Part shown: positions 7,866 through 15,623 of the stretch, in pieces
Numbering within the stretch: position 1 is the first letter of the stretch
Layout of the letters: every line of letters starts with the position of its first letter
Assembly (NCBI GenBank): GCA_902549495.1
Contig: CACCVU010000002.1
Location: forward strand, 35,744 to 99,743
Length of the DNA: 64,000 nucleotides
Reading direction: 5' to 3'
Origin: an uncultured Pelagibacteraceae bacterium
GTDB taxonomy: Bacteria > Pseudomonadota > Alphaproteobacteria > Pelagibacterales > Pelagibacteraceae
Notes under the pieces: generated by a model
The model's input: the letters and a program-made list of their open reading frames with translations, nothing else
The model's database searches: none
What the model was told of the DNA's origin: nothing
Translations under genes and position numbers: made by a program

Positions 7866-9155
7866 ATGAAAAAATTAACTTTCATTTTATTAGGTTGTAT
7901 TTCTGCTTTACTAATTAGCTCTCAAAGCTTTGCAGAAACTACAATGTCTCAAGAAGGACAATATATTTTTAACTCGTTAGGGTTTTATATAGGTGGAGTG
8001 CTAGTAGCTTTCATGGCAGCAGGTTTCTGCATGCTTGAGAGTGGATTAGTTACAACAAAAAGTGTGTCGACAATTGCCGCGAAAAATATAGGTAAATTCG
8101 CTATATGTTCACTGATATTTTTCTTAGTAGGCTATAATTTGGCTTATGGCGTGCCGGAGGGAGGCTACGTGGGCTCATTTACGATTTGGACAGACTCATC
8201 TGACGCTGAAACAGGTTATTCAGGTTATTCAGACTGGTTCTTTCAAACTATGTTCGTGTGCGCGACAGCTTCCATAGTGTCTGGAGCAGTTGCAGAAAGA
8301 ATTAAGATCTGGCCATTCTTTATTTTTGCAGCAATTATGGCAGGCGTGATTTACCCAATTTCTATGGGTTGGCAGTGGGGTGGCGGCTGGTTAGCTAGCG
8401 GCGGATTCTCTGATTTTGCTGGATCAACTTTAGTTCATGGATGCGGAGGTGCCGCGGCATTAGCTGGAGTAATTGTTTTAGGAGCTCGTGAGGGAAGATT
8501 TGGCAGAAGAGGTGAAAAGAGATCAATGCAACCTTTTGCGGCTTCAAGTATTCCATTAGTAACACTCGGAACTTTTTTGCTTTGGTTTGGATGGTTTGGT
8601 TTTAATGGCTTTAGTCAATTAGCTATGGGTACTTTTGACGATGTTAATGCAATATCAAAAATTGCAGTAAATACTCATTTAGCAGGTGCAGCAGGGACTT
8701 TTACTGGTGCTGCGATTACAAGATTGATTGGTGGAAAAACTGATATTGTAATGATGCTTAATGGTGCGTTAGCCGGATTAGTTGCTATAACAGCAGAACC
8801 TTTAACACCTGGTCCAATTACAGCTATGTTCATTGGTTCCATAGGAGCAATTATAATGTATTTCGGTACAAAAATGTTAGAGAGCTATGGTTTGGATGAT
8901 GTAGTTGGTGCCATTCCTGTACACATGTTTGCAGGAATATTTGGAACATTAGTTGTGCCTTTAACGAATCCAGATACATCTTTTGGAACTCAATTCATTG
9001 GTACTGCATCTGTATGTATATTCAGTTTTGTTCTTTCATGGATTACCTTCAGTGTTCTTAAATCAACTATAGGATTAAGAATTAGTAAAGCTGCTGAAAA
9101 ATTAGGAACCGACAAAGCCGAAGTTGGTGTTTCAGCTTATTCTATTAGAGACTAA
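7866..9155 (+). CDS. Ammonium transporter (Amt), second of two
   Basis: A 429-residue Amt-family ammonium channel, clearly paralogous to its upstream neighbour over the whole length (shared 'FMAAGFCMLESGLV', 'ERIKIWPFF', 'MGWQWGGGWL'). Pore His H191 ('STLVHGCGGAAAL') and the second twin His ('AIPVHMFAGIFGTL') are both kept, so it should conduct. An N-terminal signal-like segment ends near 'SFAETT'. I place the start at ATG 7866, preceded by AAGGGGG; the frame opens upstream at a TTG (7833) with no such site. The two copies differ at residues beside the pore His (AAG/CGG, LVAG/MFAG), suggesting different affinity or regulation. Confidence 0.94.
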   Translation: MKKLTFILLGCISALLISSQSFAETTMSQEGQYIFNSLGFYIGGVLVAFMAAGFCMLESGLVTTKSVSTIAAKNIGKFAICSLIFFLVGYNLAYGVPEGGYVGSFTIWTDSSDAETGYSGYSDWFFQTMFVCATASIVSGAVAERIKIWPFFIFAAIMAGVIYPISMGWQWGGGWLASGGFSDFAGSTLVHGCGGAAALAGVIVLGAREGRFGRRGEKRSMQPFAASSIPLVTLGTFLLWFGWFGFNGFSQLAMGTFDDVNAISKIAVNTHLAGAAGTFTGAAITRLIGGKTDIVMMLNGALAGLVAITAEPLTPGPITAMFIGSIGAIIMYFGTKMLESYGLDDVVGAIPVHMFAGIFGTLVVPLTNPDTSFGTQFIGTASVCIFSFVLSWITFSVLKSTIGLRISKAAEKLGTDKAEVGVSAYSIRD

Positions 9156-9164
9156 AAATTTAAT

Positions 9165-9190
9165 AAAGGCCCGAGAAATCGGGCCTTTTA
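9165..9190 (+). terminator. Terminator after second amt
   Basis: AAAGGCCCGA (9165-9174) pairs perfectly with TCGGGCCTTT (9179-9188) around a GAAA tetraloop, then TTA. It starts 10 bases after the amt stop. The end of the hairpin overlaps the stop codon of the convergent gene (9188-9190), so it may serve transcripts from both sides. Confidence 0.88.
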
Positions 9191-10213
9191 CTCTTTGTTT
9201 TCTTCCCAAATACGCTTCCAGTCAATGTTAGGAGAAAGTCCAAATATAGAATTTATATTTGTAAAATGAACAGCAAGAGAAGGTATAGGTGATATACACA
9301 ATTCTCTTTCATAAATTTCATGTAATGGTTTTTCAAAAGGTGCATGTTCTTTTTTACACATACTTAAATATTTTTCCCAGTATTTTTCTATTATTTGTTT
9401 ACTAGTTAAAAAGGTGCATAAAGTTTCATCCACTTTTCTCCAATGATAATTTTGTCCTAAAAAATTCTGAGTAATACCAGCCCTTGTATATAAATACGGG
9501 TAATCGCTCGGACATATAATTATCTCTTTATTTAATTGTGAGGCTATCCTTTCATATGTAAAAATCATTTCACTTATCGAATTACGTTGATGTAAATAAT
9601 CATCTTCAACAAAATAAATCAAATCTTCACAATTTTTAGCTTCCAACAAAGACTGGTGAATATTGGCCATATTAGAAATTTGATTAGAGGATATATCCTG
9701 TCCCCTTTCATTAATTTTTTCGATTTCTTTTTCGAATTTGGAAACATCTAAATTTATTAAATAATATTCTGTTTTAAATTTTTTAAATATTGAATCTATT
9801 TTTTTTAAGTTTTCTTCCGAGGAATTATGATCAATAACTTTAAAGCTAATTTTTAAATTTTTAAGCTGAGTGTTAGATTTTGCAGAATACAATAATGACC
9901 TAATAGTTCTCAAAGTGTATTCAATTTTTTTCTTTTCAAAAAGCCTGTTTTTATTTTGAGTTAACATATTCACGCTAGTGCATGTTCTAATTATGATATC
10001 TAAAGATTTTACAGGTCTAGTTACTTTAACTATTCCTAATGGAAGATTAATAGAATTTTTGCCAATAATAGTCGCTTCATCATTAATTTTTTTATTGATT
10101 GTAACTATCTCAAATGTATTTTGATCAATAATTTCAAACCCTAACATTCTGCATAATTTGATAAAGATTTTTTTTAAAAATCCTGTTTTTTTTGAATTTT
10201 GAAAGTTTTTCAT
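9188..10213 (-). CDS. Uncharacterised GT-A-like glycosyltransferase protein
   Basis: A 341-residue protein with no signal peptide. The first 25 residues are basic and amphipathic. From about residue 71 it has a strand-rich start 'SLDIIIRTCTSVN', and near residue 200 'DLIYFVEDDYLHQRNS', an acidic strand-end motif reminiscent of the DxD metal/nucleotide-sugar site of GT-A glycosyltransferases. 'EKPLHEIYERE' and 'LAVHFTNIN' follow. I do not recognise a named family; glycosyltransferase or capsule-related function is inferred only from the EDD motif and general layout. It stands alone, convergent with amt, with its promoter in the 38-base gap before the divergent rhodanese gene. Confidence 0.5.
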   Translation of the reverse strand: MKNFQNSKKTGFLKKIFIKLCRMLGFEIIDQNTFEIVTINKKINDEATIIGKNSINLPLGIVKVTRPVKSLDIIIRTCTSVNMLTQNKNRLFEKKKIEYTLRTIRSLLYSAKSNTQLKNLKISFKVIDHNSSEENLKKIDSIFKKFKTEYYLINLDVSKFEKEIEKINERGQDISSNQISNMANIHQSLLEAKNCEDLIYFVEDDYLHQRNSISEMIFTYERIASQLNKEIIICPSDYPYLYTRAGITQNFLGQNYHWRKVDETLCTFLTSKQIIEKYWEKYLSMCKKEHAPFEKPLHEIYERELCISPIPSLAVHFTNINSIFGLSPNIDWKRIWEENKE

Positions 10214-10251
10214 ACTAGCAAAATATATATAATAGTTTAATTAGTTGATCT

Positions 10252-10650
10252 ATGAGTATTAAATCTTCACAAAAATTGGTTGAAGAAGCCAACGAAATCA
10301 TTGAAACACTAAGTCCATCGGAAATAAAGAGTCTTATTGAAAAAAATGAGATAACTTTAATTGATGTCAGGGACATCAGAGAGCTTTGGAGAGATGGCAC
10401 AATTGAAAATGCAAAACACATCCCAAGAGGTATGCTAGAATTCTGGTTAGATCCTAATAGCAGCTATTATCAAGAGAATAAAATTAAAGATACTAAAAAA
10501 ATGGTTTTCTTCTGTGCAATGGGTTTTAGATCTGCACTTGCTACTAAAGCACTAGTTGATATGGGTTTTAAAAATGTAGCTAATGCTAAAGGTGGATTTG
10601 ATGCTTTAAAAAATGCTGGACTAAAAGTAGTTCAAAAAGATAAAAAATAA
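10252..10650 (+). CDS. Rhodanese-domain protein
   Basis: A 132-residue single-domain rhodanese. The strand 'EITLIDVRDIRELWRDGTI' and the catalytic loop 'MVFFCAMGFRSALAT', with Cys at about residue 88, are both present. It would carry persulfide sulfur or act as a cytoplasmic sulfurtransferase; the acceptor is unknown. The N-terminal ~20 residues are an added helix. Its stop is adjacent to the end of the convergent isomerase gene (10651), leaving no intergenic space. Confidence 0.88.
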   Translation: MSIKSSQKLVEEANEIIETLSPSEIKSLIEKNEITLIDVRDIRELWRDGTIENAKHIPRGMLEFWLDPNSSYYQENKIKDTKKMVFFCAMGFRSALATKALVDMGFKNVANAKGGFDALKNAGLKVVQKDKK

Positions 10651-11238
10651 TTATTTACTGGCTTCTTTTAAAACAAATTCAATTCTATCCTGACCCCAGA
10701 AAACTTTATTATTAGATACAAAAGTTGGAGCTCCAAAAACTCCTTTTTCATATGCCTCACTTGTCTTTTTTTTTAAACTTTCCTTAATTAAAGAGGAGGT
10801 GGCTCTTAAAGCAAAAGTTTTTGGATTTACATTTAAGTTTTTTAAAACTTTTTGAATTATATTTTCGTCATTCATATTTAAACCGTCCTGCCAAATAGAG
10901 TTAAATATATTATCAATATAATAGCTTTTAAAATTATCTTCTTCTGCCACAAATACACCCCTCATTAAATTCAAACTTCTAATTGGAAAATAAGAGTTAA
11001 ATTTAAATTTTACGTTATTTCTTTCAGCTATCAATTTACAATCTCTAATCATATGTTTAGCTTTTGCAGGTATAAAAGCTGGAGCCTTAATTCCATGCAA
11101 ATTATGTAAACCACCTAAAAGAATTGGTTTATATCTAATTTTTATTGATGCTTTGTTTTCAATTTTTCTAATTTCCTTATGTGCAAGAAAAGAATATGGA
11201 CTTACAAAATCAAAATAAAAATCAAAAGGCTTAATCAT
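10651..11238 (-). CDS. 2-hydroxychromene-2-carboxylate isomerase-like (DsbA-fold)
   Basis: A ~195-residue protein of the kappa-class GST/HCCA isomerase family: N-terminal 'FDFYFDFVSPYSFLAHKEI' with the catalytic Ser in the SPYS motif, and C-terminal 'GVFGAPTFVSNNKVFWGQDR' with the cis-Pro typical of the thioredoxin fold. These enzymes isomerise aromatic-ring-cleavage intermediates using glutathione, but in oligotrophs the substrate is uncertain. I choose ATG 11238; an upstream in-frame ATG (11259) adds MPKKLVS and overlaps the preceding gene by 29 instead of 8 bases. Operon with the ABA4-like gene. Confidence 0.8.
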   Translation of the reverse strand: MIKPFDFYFDFVSPYSFLAHKEIRKIENKASIKIRYKPILLGGLHNLHGIKAPAFIPAKAKHMIRDCKLIAERNNVKFKFNSYFPIRSLNLMRGVFVAEEDNFKSYYIDNIFNSIWQDGLNMNDENIIQKVLKNLNVNPKTFALRATSSLIKESLKKKTSEAYEKGVFGAPTFVSNNKVFWGQDRIEFVLKEASK

Positions 11239-11701
11239 TGAAACTAATTTTTTTGGCAAAGAAAATTCTAAAAAACCAATAAATGACTAATCCAATAGGT
11301 CCAGAGAAATAAGTAATTACTAAAGAGGGTATTGTAATAATTTTTGGGATAAAATATTTTCTTGCATCCCTGACTATCCATGCTCCTGCGAATAAGCTAA
11401 TTGAAAGAAAATGGAGCCAAAAAATTAAGAGTAAAATTTCGTTTGCGAACATTGAATATAGTCCATCTAATCCGCCATATAATTCAAACCCACTTAAAAT
11501 ATCATTATCTAAGTAAAGATTGTAAGATAAATAGCCGTAAGCTGTAGCTAAAAGTAGAGGAGCAATAATTGATTGTGCAAAGAAATTTGTAATACCATGG
11601 TTAGGAAAAATAATTAGTAACAACCAAAAAGGAATTACTCCCCAGTTTGCGACTAAATAAATAGTTTCTGAATTTATTAATTCTAAAAGATCATTTATCA
11701 T
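11231..11701 (-). CDS. ABA4-like membrane protein (DUF4281)
   Basis: A 156-residue inner-membrane protein with about four hydrophobic helices. The N-terminal 'LVANWGVIPFWLLLIIFPNH' and the internal 'FGLYGGLDGLYSMF'-like region, followed by 'HFLSISLFAGAWIVRDARK', match the ABA4-like family, found in plants (neoxanthin synthesis) and many bacteria. Its bacterial role is not established; a link to carotenoid metabolism would be inference, and no carotenoid genes are nearby. It is the first gene of a two-gene minus-strand operon, and the next gene starts within its last 8 bases. Confidence 0.75.
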   Translation of the reverse strand: MINDLLELINSETIYLVANWGVIPFWLLLIIFPNHGITNFFAQSIIAPLLLATAYGYLSYNLYLDNDILSGFELYGGLDGLYSMFANEILLLIFWLHFLSISLFAGAWIVRDARKYFIPKIITIPSLVITYFSGPIGLVIYWFFRIFFAKKISFND

Positions 11702-11727
11702 TAAAAATAATATAGTATATTAAATAA

Positions 11728-12288
11728 ATGAATCCCACATTAAATAAAAGTGATTTTGAGGAGCTCACTACAAACTTGAAAGACCTAGCTTACTCTTATT
11801 TAGAAAAATATAATCCGTCAAAACAACAGTTAAAAGTATATCTATTAAAGAAATACTTGTTAAAGATAAAAGGAAGTAGATCTAAAAAAGAAGTTTCCGC
11901 AATTATAGATGAAATAATTTTAAATTTAGAAAAGAATAAGATTTTAAATGATGAGATGTACTCTGACTCAAAGGCTAGGATGTTTTTAAAAAGAGGTTAC
12001 TCCCTTAATAAAATAAATCAGTCATTAAGAAGCAAAGGAATAGAAGATAAATATGTAAAGCAAAGCATTGATAAAATTAAAGAAAATGAAATAGAACCCG
12101 ATTTTGTTTCTGCTTTAAAGCTTTGCAAGAGAAGAAGAATAGGACCTTTAAGACCAGAGAGTAATCGTGAATTATTCTATAAAAAAGATATGGGAATATT
12201 AGCTAGGGGAGGATTTAGTTTTGATTTATCAAAAAGAGTTTTAGATTTGGATACCCAAGAATTTAATAAATTAATCAAGCTTATCTGA
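11728..12288 (+). CDS. recX: RecX-family regulator of RecA
   Basis: A 186-residue all-helical, lysine-rich protein. The three-helix repeats of RecX are visible: 'LAYSYLEKYNPSKQQLKVYLLKK', 'LNLEKNKILNDEMYSDSKARMFLKRGYSLNKINQSLRSKGI' and 'CKRRRIGPLRPESNRELFYKKDMGILARGGFSFDLSKRVL' (each shown only in part here). RecX caps RecA filaments and blocks their extension. No recA is in the window. Its 3' end overlaps the convergent small gene by 18 bases. Confidence 0.85.
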   Translation: MNPTLNKSDFEELTTNLKDLAYSYLEKYNPSKQQLKVYLLKKYLLKIKGSRSKKEVSAIIDEIILNLEKNKILNDEMYSDSKARMFLKRGYSLNKINQSLRSKGIEDKYVKQSIDKIKENEIEPDFVSALKLCKRRRIGPLRPESNRELFYKKDMGILARGGFSFDLSKRVLDLDTQEFNKLIKLI

Positions 12289-12414
12289 TTTTTTGTTTTT
12301 TTCTTCTTCGACTAAAATATCAAGCTTTCTTTTTAATGCATTTCTTACTAGAATAAAAAACAATACACCAAAAAAGGTTACAGAAAGTATTATAATTAAA
12401 ATTGTTTTAATCAT
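12271..12414 (-). CDS. 47-residue single-helix membrane protein
   Basis: A small gene starting at ATG 12414, whose start shares 8 bases (ATGATTAA) with the end of cysQ. The product has one membrane helix at about residues 4-22 ('TILIIILSVTFFGVLFFILV'), followed by a basic stretch ('RNALKRK') and a charged tail ending 'EEEKNKKSDKLD'. The positive-inside rule puts the tail in the cytoplasm. It resembles no family I can name. The translational coupling to cysQ argues that it is real; its 3' end runs 18 bases into recX on the other strand. Confidence 0.65.
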   Translation of the reverse strand: MIKTILIIILSVTFFGVLFFILVRNALKRKLDILVEEEKNKKSDKLD

Positions 12415-13186
12415 TTAAATTTTCAGACCTTTTAATCAATAAACTAGGATTTCTATAATCTTCTTTACCATACAAAAAAGGCTTTTCATCTAATGTCTTG
12501 ATTATTGCTCCAGCATTTTGAGCTATAGCATGTCCCGCAGCGTAATCCCATTCATTTGCTCTTTCTCTAGCTGCGTAAATATCGTATTCACCTGTTGCTA
12601 TTACACAAAATTTATATGAGCTAGCCATTTTTACAATTGAGGTAACATTAAACTCTTTTAATTTGTTTAAAATTATATCTGAAGGTTTAATGACACTAGA
12701 TAAAGCTACAACTTTTCCTTTTGGCTGTTGTTTTTTACAAGAAATCTTTTTTGTTACATTCTCTTCGATCAAATAACTTTCTCCAGGAGAGTACGAAAAA
12801 AAAAGTCTTTTCTTTTTGGGAACACCCACTAGTCCAAGAACCGGTACAGTATTTATTACTAAAGCTGCATTTAATGTATATTCATCTTTTCCAGCTATAT
12901 ATTCTTTTGTCCCATCAATAGGATCAATCAACCAAAAAATTTTCGATTTATTTTTTTCATTAAGATTAACTGTTTCTTCAGAAATAATTGGTATATCAGG
13001 TGTTAAACTAGAAATTTTTTTTGAAATAATGTCATTCACTTTTAAATCTCCATTGCTTACAGGAGAACCATCATCCTTGATCTCAATTTTTAAACCATCG
13101 TTGTAAAGTTTTATTGTATCGTCTCCAGCCTCTATAAAAACATCAATGAGTCCTTCCGCTATTTTTTTTAACTCGGCTTTATTCAC
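12407..13186 (-). CDS. cysQ: 3'(2'),5'-bisphosphate nucleotidase
   Basis: A 259-residue inositol-monophosphatase-superfamily enzyme. The metal sites are visible: the Glu in 'IPIISEETVNL', 'WLIDPIDGTKEYIAGKDEYT' (DxxDGT plus the KEY/F motif typical of CysQ) and the distal 'NEWDYAAGHAIAQNAGAI'. CysQ removes the phosphate from adenosine 3',5'-bisphosphate left by sulfate assimilation or CoA-carrier transfer. The start is GTG at 13186, sharing 8 bases (GTGAATAA) with the stop of the DUF3553 gene. The same 8-base overlap style recurs at its own end. It is the middle gene of a three-gene minus-strand operon. Confidence 0.9.
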   Translation of the reverse strand: MNKAELKKIAEGLIDVFIEAGDDTIKLYNDGLKIEIKDDGSPVSNGDLKVNDIISKKISSLTPDIPIISEETVNLNEKNKSKIFWLIDPIDGTKEYIAGKDEYTLNAALVINTVPVLGLVGVPKKKRLFFSYSPGESYLIEENVTKKISCKKQQPKGKVVALSSVIKPSDIILNKLKEFNVTSIVKMASSYKFCVIATGEYDIYAARERANEWDYAAGHAIAQNAGAIIKTLDEKPFLYGKEDYRNPSLLIKRSENLND

Positions 13187-13352
13187 TTTCTACTCTTTCT
13201 AATTTTACGTTTTCGATGTTAATTACTCTTTTTCCATAATTTTCAAAATTAACTGTTACTTTATTACCTATAATAGATTGCACTTGACCTATACCCCATT
13301 CACTATTAGCAGGGTTTTTAACATAATCACCTGGTTCGAAATCAATAAGCAT
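13179..13352 (-). CDS. DUF3553 small protein
   Basis: A 57-residue protein from ATG 13352. The sequence 'FEPGDYVKNPANSEWGIGQV', then 'KVTVNFENYGKRVI', matches DUF3553, a family of ~60-residue bacterial proteins with an SH3-like beta-barrel pattern (G-x-x-V-x-N/H-P ... WGxGxV ... VNFE). A similar barrel occurs as a nucleic-acid or helicase-associated module in other proteins, but the function here is unknown. It is the first gene of the operon with cysQ and the 47-residue membrane protein; mnmA starts 39 bases away on the other strand. Confidence 0.8.
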   Translation of the reverse strand: MLIDFEPGDYVKNPANSEWGIGQVQSIIGNKVTVNFENYGKRVINIENVKLERVESE

Positions 13353-13391
13353 TATGGAAAATAAATAACAAATATATTATACACTTAAATA

Positions 13392-14519
13392 ATGAATTCA
13401 CTAGGAATTAATAAATCGAAAAAAGAAACAAAAGTAGTTGTTGCAATGTCTGGAGGCGTAGACTCGTCTGTTGTAGCCGCTCTGATGAAAGAGGAGGGTT
13501 ATGATGTTAAAGGTATTACTTTAAAACTTTATGATGATACAAAACAATCTAAAGATGGAAGACAGTGCTGTGCGGGACAAGATATAATGGATGCTAAAAG
13601 AGTCTCAGAAAAAATAAATATTGACCATGAAATTCTGTATTACCAAAAAAAATTTAAATCAGAAGTCATAGACTCTTTTATTGATAGTTATGCAGTTGGA
13701 GAAACCCCTATCCCATGCGTTCAGTGTAATCAGACTGTAAAATTTAGAGATTTATTTAAATATGCTAAAGATTTTAAAGCAGATGCATTAATTACAGGTC
13801 ACTATGTATCAAGAATTCAAAACAATGGTCATGCAAGTATGTATAGAGCTAAAGATATAAATAGAGATCAAAGCTATTTTCTGTTTAGCACAACACAAGA
13901 ACAGCTTGATTATTTGAGATTTCCTTTGGGCGAAATTGATAAATCTGAGACAAGATCCATAGCAAAAAAACTAAACTTAAATGTTGCTGATAAACCGGAT
14001 AGTCAAGATATCTGTTTTGTACCAAATGGTGATTATAGTTCAGTTATAAAAAAATATAGACCCGAGTCATTTCAAAAAGGAGACATAGTTGATCTCAATG
14101 GAGATAAAATCGGTGAACATCAAGGGATAATTAATTATACGATAGGTCAAAGAAAAGGAATAAAAATTTCAAGTGAAAAACCTCTTTACGTAATAAATAT
14201 TAATGCCAATGAGAACAAAGTTATTGTGGGAAATAAAGAAAATTTAGAAATCAAACAAATCCAACTTAGAGAATTAAATATTTTGGCAAACAAAGATGAG
14301 TTTAACGAAATTATTAATATTAAAGTTAGGTCAACAGGTAGACTTTTAAAAGCAAAAATAAAACTTGTTAAAGACTATGCTCAAGTCGAAATCTTAGATA
14401 AAGAGACTGGGATTTCACCGGGACAAGCATGTGTTTTTTATTCAAAAGATACTTTTGGGGATAAAGTTCTAGGAGGTGGCTGGATAGATAAGACTTTTAA
14501 CAATAAGTTATCCACGTAG
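13392..14519 (+). CDS. mnmA: tRNA-specific 2-thiouridylase
   Basis: Adds sulfur to U34 of Lys, Glu and Gln tRNAs. The PP-loop '[16 protein letters not shown]' is at about residues 17-32. The catalytic cysteines are in '[13 protein letters not shown]' and '[15 protein letters not shown]', and the C-terminal barrel ends with '[14 protein letters not shown]'. Length 375 is standard. It is transcribed away from the DUF3553 operon. A candidate RNA gene follows. The last codons contain a DnaA-box-like 9-mer (TTATCCACG, 14508-14516), probably by chance. Confidence 0.97.
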   Translation: MNSLGINKSKKETKVVVAMSGGVDSSVVAALMKEEGYDVKGITLKLYDDTKQSKDGRQCCAGQDIMDAKRVSEKINIDHEILYYQKKFKSEVIDSFIDSYAVGETPIPCVQCNQTVKFRDLFKYAKDFKADALITGHYVSRIQNNGHASMYRAKDINRDQSYFLFSTTQEQLDYLRFPLGEIDKSETRSIAKKLNLNVADKPDSQDICFVPNGDYSSVIKKYRPESFQKGDIVDLNGDKIGEHQGIINYTIGQRKGIKISSEKPLYVININANENKVIVGNKENLEIKQIQLRELNILANKDEFNEIINIKVRSTGRLLKAKIKLVKDYAQVEILDKETGISPGQACVFYSKDTFGDKVLGGGWIDKTFNNKLST

Positions 14520-14568
14520 TTAACATACAGCTACAAGACACGCATTAAGTGATAACAAATTTCTATAG

Positions 14569-14581
14569 TATGTGATTTAAT
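14569..14581 (+). promoter_or_regulatory. Extended -10 promoter element before the candidate RNA
   Basis: TATGTGATTTAAT contains TG-A-TTTAAT, an extended -10 (TGnTATAAT-like) with one mismatch. The identical 13-mer occurs at 29489-29501, just before another small gene. It would start transcription near 14588, at the edge of the structured segment. No convincing -35 is visible. Confidence 0.45.
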
Positions 14582-14587
14582 GTTTTT

Positions 14588-14760
14588 AATTAAGAGGCAA
14601 CTCTTAACTGGCCATTTAGGGAAAAACCGAGAGGTTCAAGCTTAAAGGGCAGAAAGGTGAACCTAGTAGCGCTAGAATAGTTCATCGGGAAGGCTTGGCG
14701 GTAGCGCCTAAAACGACGAGCCAAAACTACTAAATTTCTGGGCGAAAGCCTAGAAATTTA
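14588..14760 (+). ncRNA. Candidate structured non-coding RNA of unknown family
   Basis: This ~170-base segment between two convergent genes has no plausible ORF, is clearly richer in G+C than its surroundings, and folds into several hairpins. TTAAGAG-GCAA-CTCTTAA (from about 14590) has a GNRA loop. AGGTTCA pairs with TGAACCT; GGCG-GTAG-CGCC forms a short stem. TAGTAG can pair with CTACTA at long range. The 3' hairpin has a 13-bp stem (14731-14743 with 14748-14760, one G-U pair) capped by GAAA. It lacks the signature motifs of RNase P, SRP RNA, tmRNA and the common riboswitches. An extended -10 lies just upstream. Strand is inferred from the promoter and the 3' hairpin. Confidence 0.55.
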
Positions 14761-15459
14761 AGTGGTTCTCTTCCAAAAAAATCTTGATAATAGATAAAAT
14801 AAAATTACGCCGACAAAATAATTCCACTCCAACGCATGTTTAAATTGTGTATTTCCTTTTGTAACTAAAATAGGCAAACTTAAAATTGCAACAACCACTA
14901 ATATTGAAACAAGAAAAGCTTTGACCACTAAGACTTTTTTATTAATAAATTTTTCTAATTTATTTTTAAGTTTGTATAAATGGTAAACTAATAAACCCTG
15001 AGCAATAAGCTCAAAAATTATAAATAATAATAAAACAACTCGTCTAAAAAGTTTATAAATTTGAATATCAAATTTTATTCCTAGAAAAATAGAATGAATA
15101 GCTAAAAATATTGCTGATAAAATTCCAAATTTTTTAAAGTTAAAATTAATATCTGAAGAGTATAATTCATTTACTAAATTATTATTTTCTCTCCAATAAT
15201 AATACAATAAAACTGCAGTAAATATCATTGAAGGTTTAAAAATTAGGTATTGGGGAAAGGTTCTTGATGCTCTACTTATAGACAAACTTCCATCTAGATA
15301 AGGAATTGAAAAAGCAGATCTTCCAAGCTGATCAACTGTAAATATGGTTCCTTCTAATAATTCTGGGTTCTGAGATATTATTAAACAAAAATTAATAGCA
15401 AGCAATGGAACTAAAAATATCCAAATACTCAATTTTCTAATTTGAGTTATTGCATGCAT
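14758..15459 (-). CDS. Uncharacterised multi-pass membrane protein
   Basis: A 233-residue inner-membrane protein with about six hydrophobic helices: residues 12-27, 71-86, 112-128, 139-158, 177-201 and 212-228 approximately. A soluble loop ('DQLGRSAFSIPYLDGSLSIS') lies between helices 1 and 2, probably outside. I do not recognise the family; the layout is compatible with a small integral sensor or a frag1/DRAM-like protein but nothing specific. It follows the 27-residue basic peptide gene by 14 bases and may be cotranscribed. Its stop codon is the outer edge of the candidate RNA's 3' hairpin. Confidence 0.6.
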   Translation of the reverse strand: MHAITQIRKLSIWIFLVPLLAINFCLIISQNPELLEGTIFTVDQLGRSAFSIPYLDGSLSISRASRTFPQYLIFKPSMIFTAVLLYYYWRENNNLVNELYSSDINFNFKKFGILSAIFLAIHSIFLGIKFDIQIYKLFRRVVLLLFIIFELIAQGLLVYHLYKLKNKLEKFINKKVLVVKAFLVSILVVVAILSLPILVTKGNTQFKHALEWNYFVGVILFYLLSRFFWKRTT

Positions 15460-15473
15460 AAATATTTAAATGA

Positions 15474-15557
15474 TTATTTCTTCTTATTTCTTTTTCTAGC
15501 TCTTCTTTTTTTTGATCCGATTTTTCTTCTTCCTCGGTGCTTTTTTGGATAACCCAT
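15474..15557 (-). CDS. 27-residue highly basic peptide, ribosomal-protein-like
   Basis: ATG 15557 follows a full Shine-Dalgarno AAGGAGG 7 bases upstream, the best such site in this part of the window. The product begins 'MGYPKKHRGRRKIGSKKRRA' and ends RKRNKKK. It has 18 Lys/Arg plus one His in 27 residues and no acidic residue. Very small, extremely basic proteins with strong initiation sites are typical of ribosome components such as bTHX, bL36 and the bS22/mS38-like peptides. The GSKKRRxRKR core resembles the latter group, but I cannot assign it. Function as an RNA- or ribosome-binding peptide is inferred. Confidence 0.65.
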   Translation of the reverse strand: MGYPKKHRGRRKIGSKKRRARKRNKKK

Positions 15558-15623
15558 ATTTTTGCCTCCTTTTTTATATCTTAATTAGTAAAGTACTATA
15601 TAAAAGTCAGATATACTTATTTT

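Noticed and set aside
12816-13106. 96-codon plus-strand ORF within cysQ
   Set aside because: Lies wholly on the opposite strand of a well-supported enzyme with intact motifs; no initiation signal.
14508-14516. DnaA-box-like TTATCCACG at the end of mnmA as an origin
   Set aside because: A single imperfect box inside codons, with no other origin features within 500 bases.
14588-14760. Candidate RNA as RNase P, tmRNA, SRP RNA or a known riboswitch
   Set aside because: No GAGGAAAGTCC core, no tag-peptide reading frame with an acceptor TTCGAAT arm, no GGAA/AGCAGCC SRP loop, and no TPP, glycine or cobalamin core motifs could be found.
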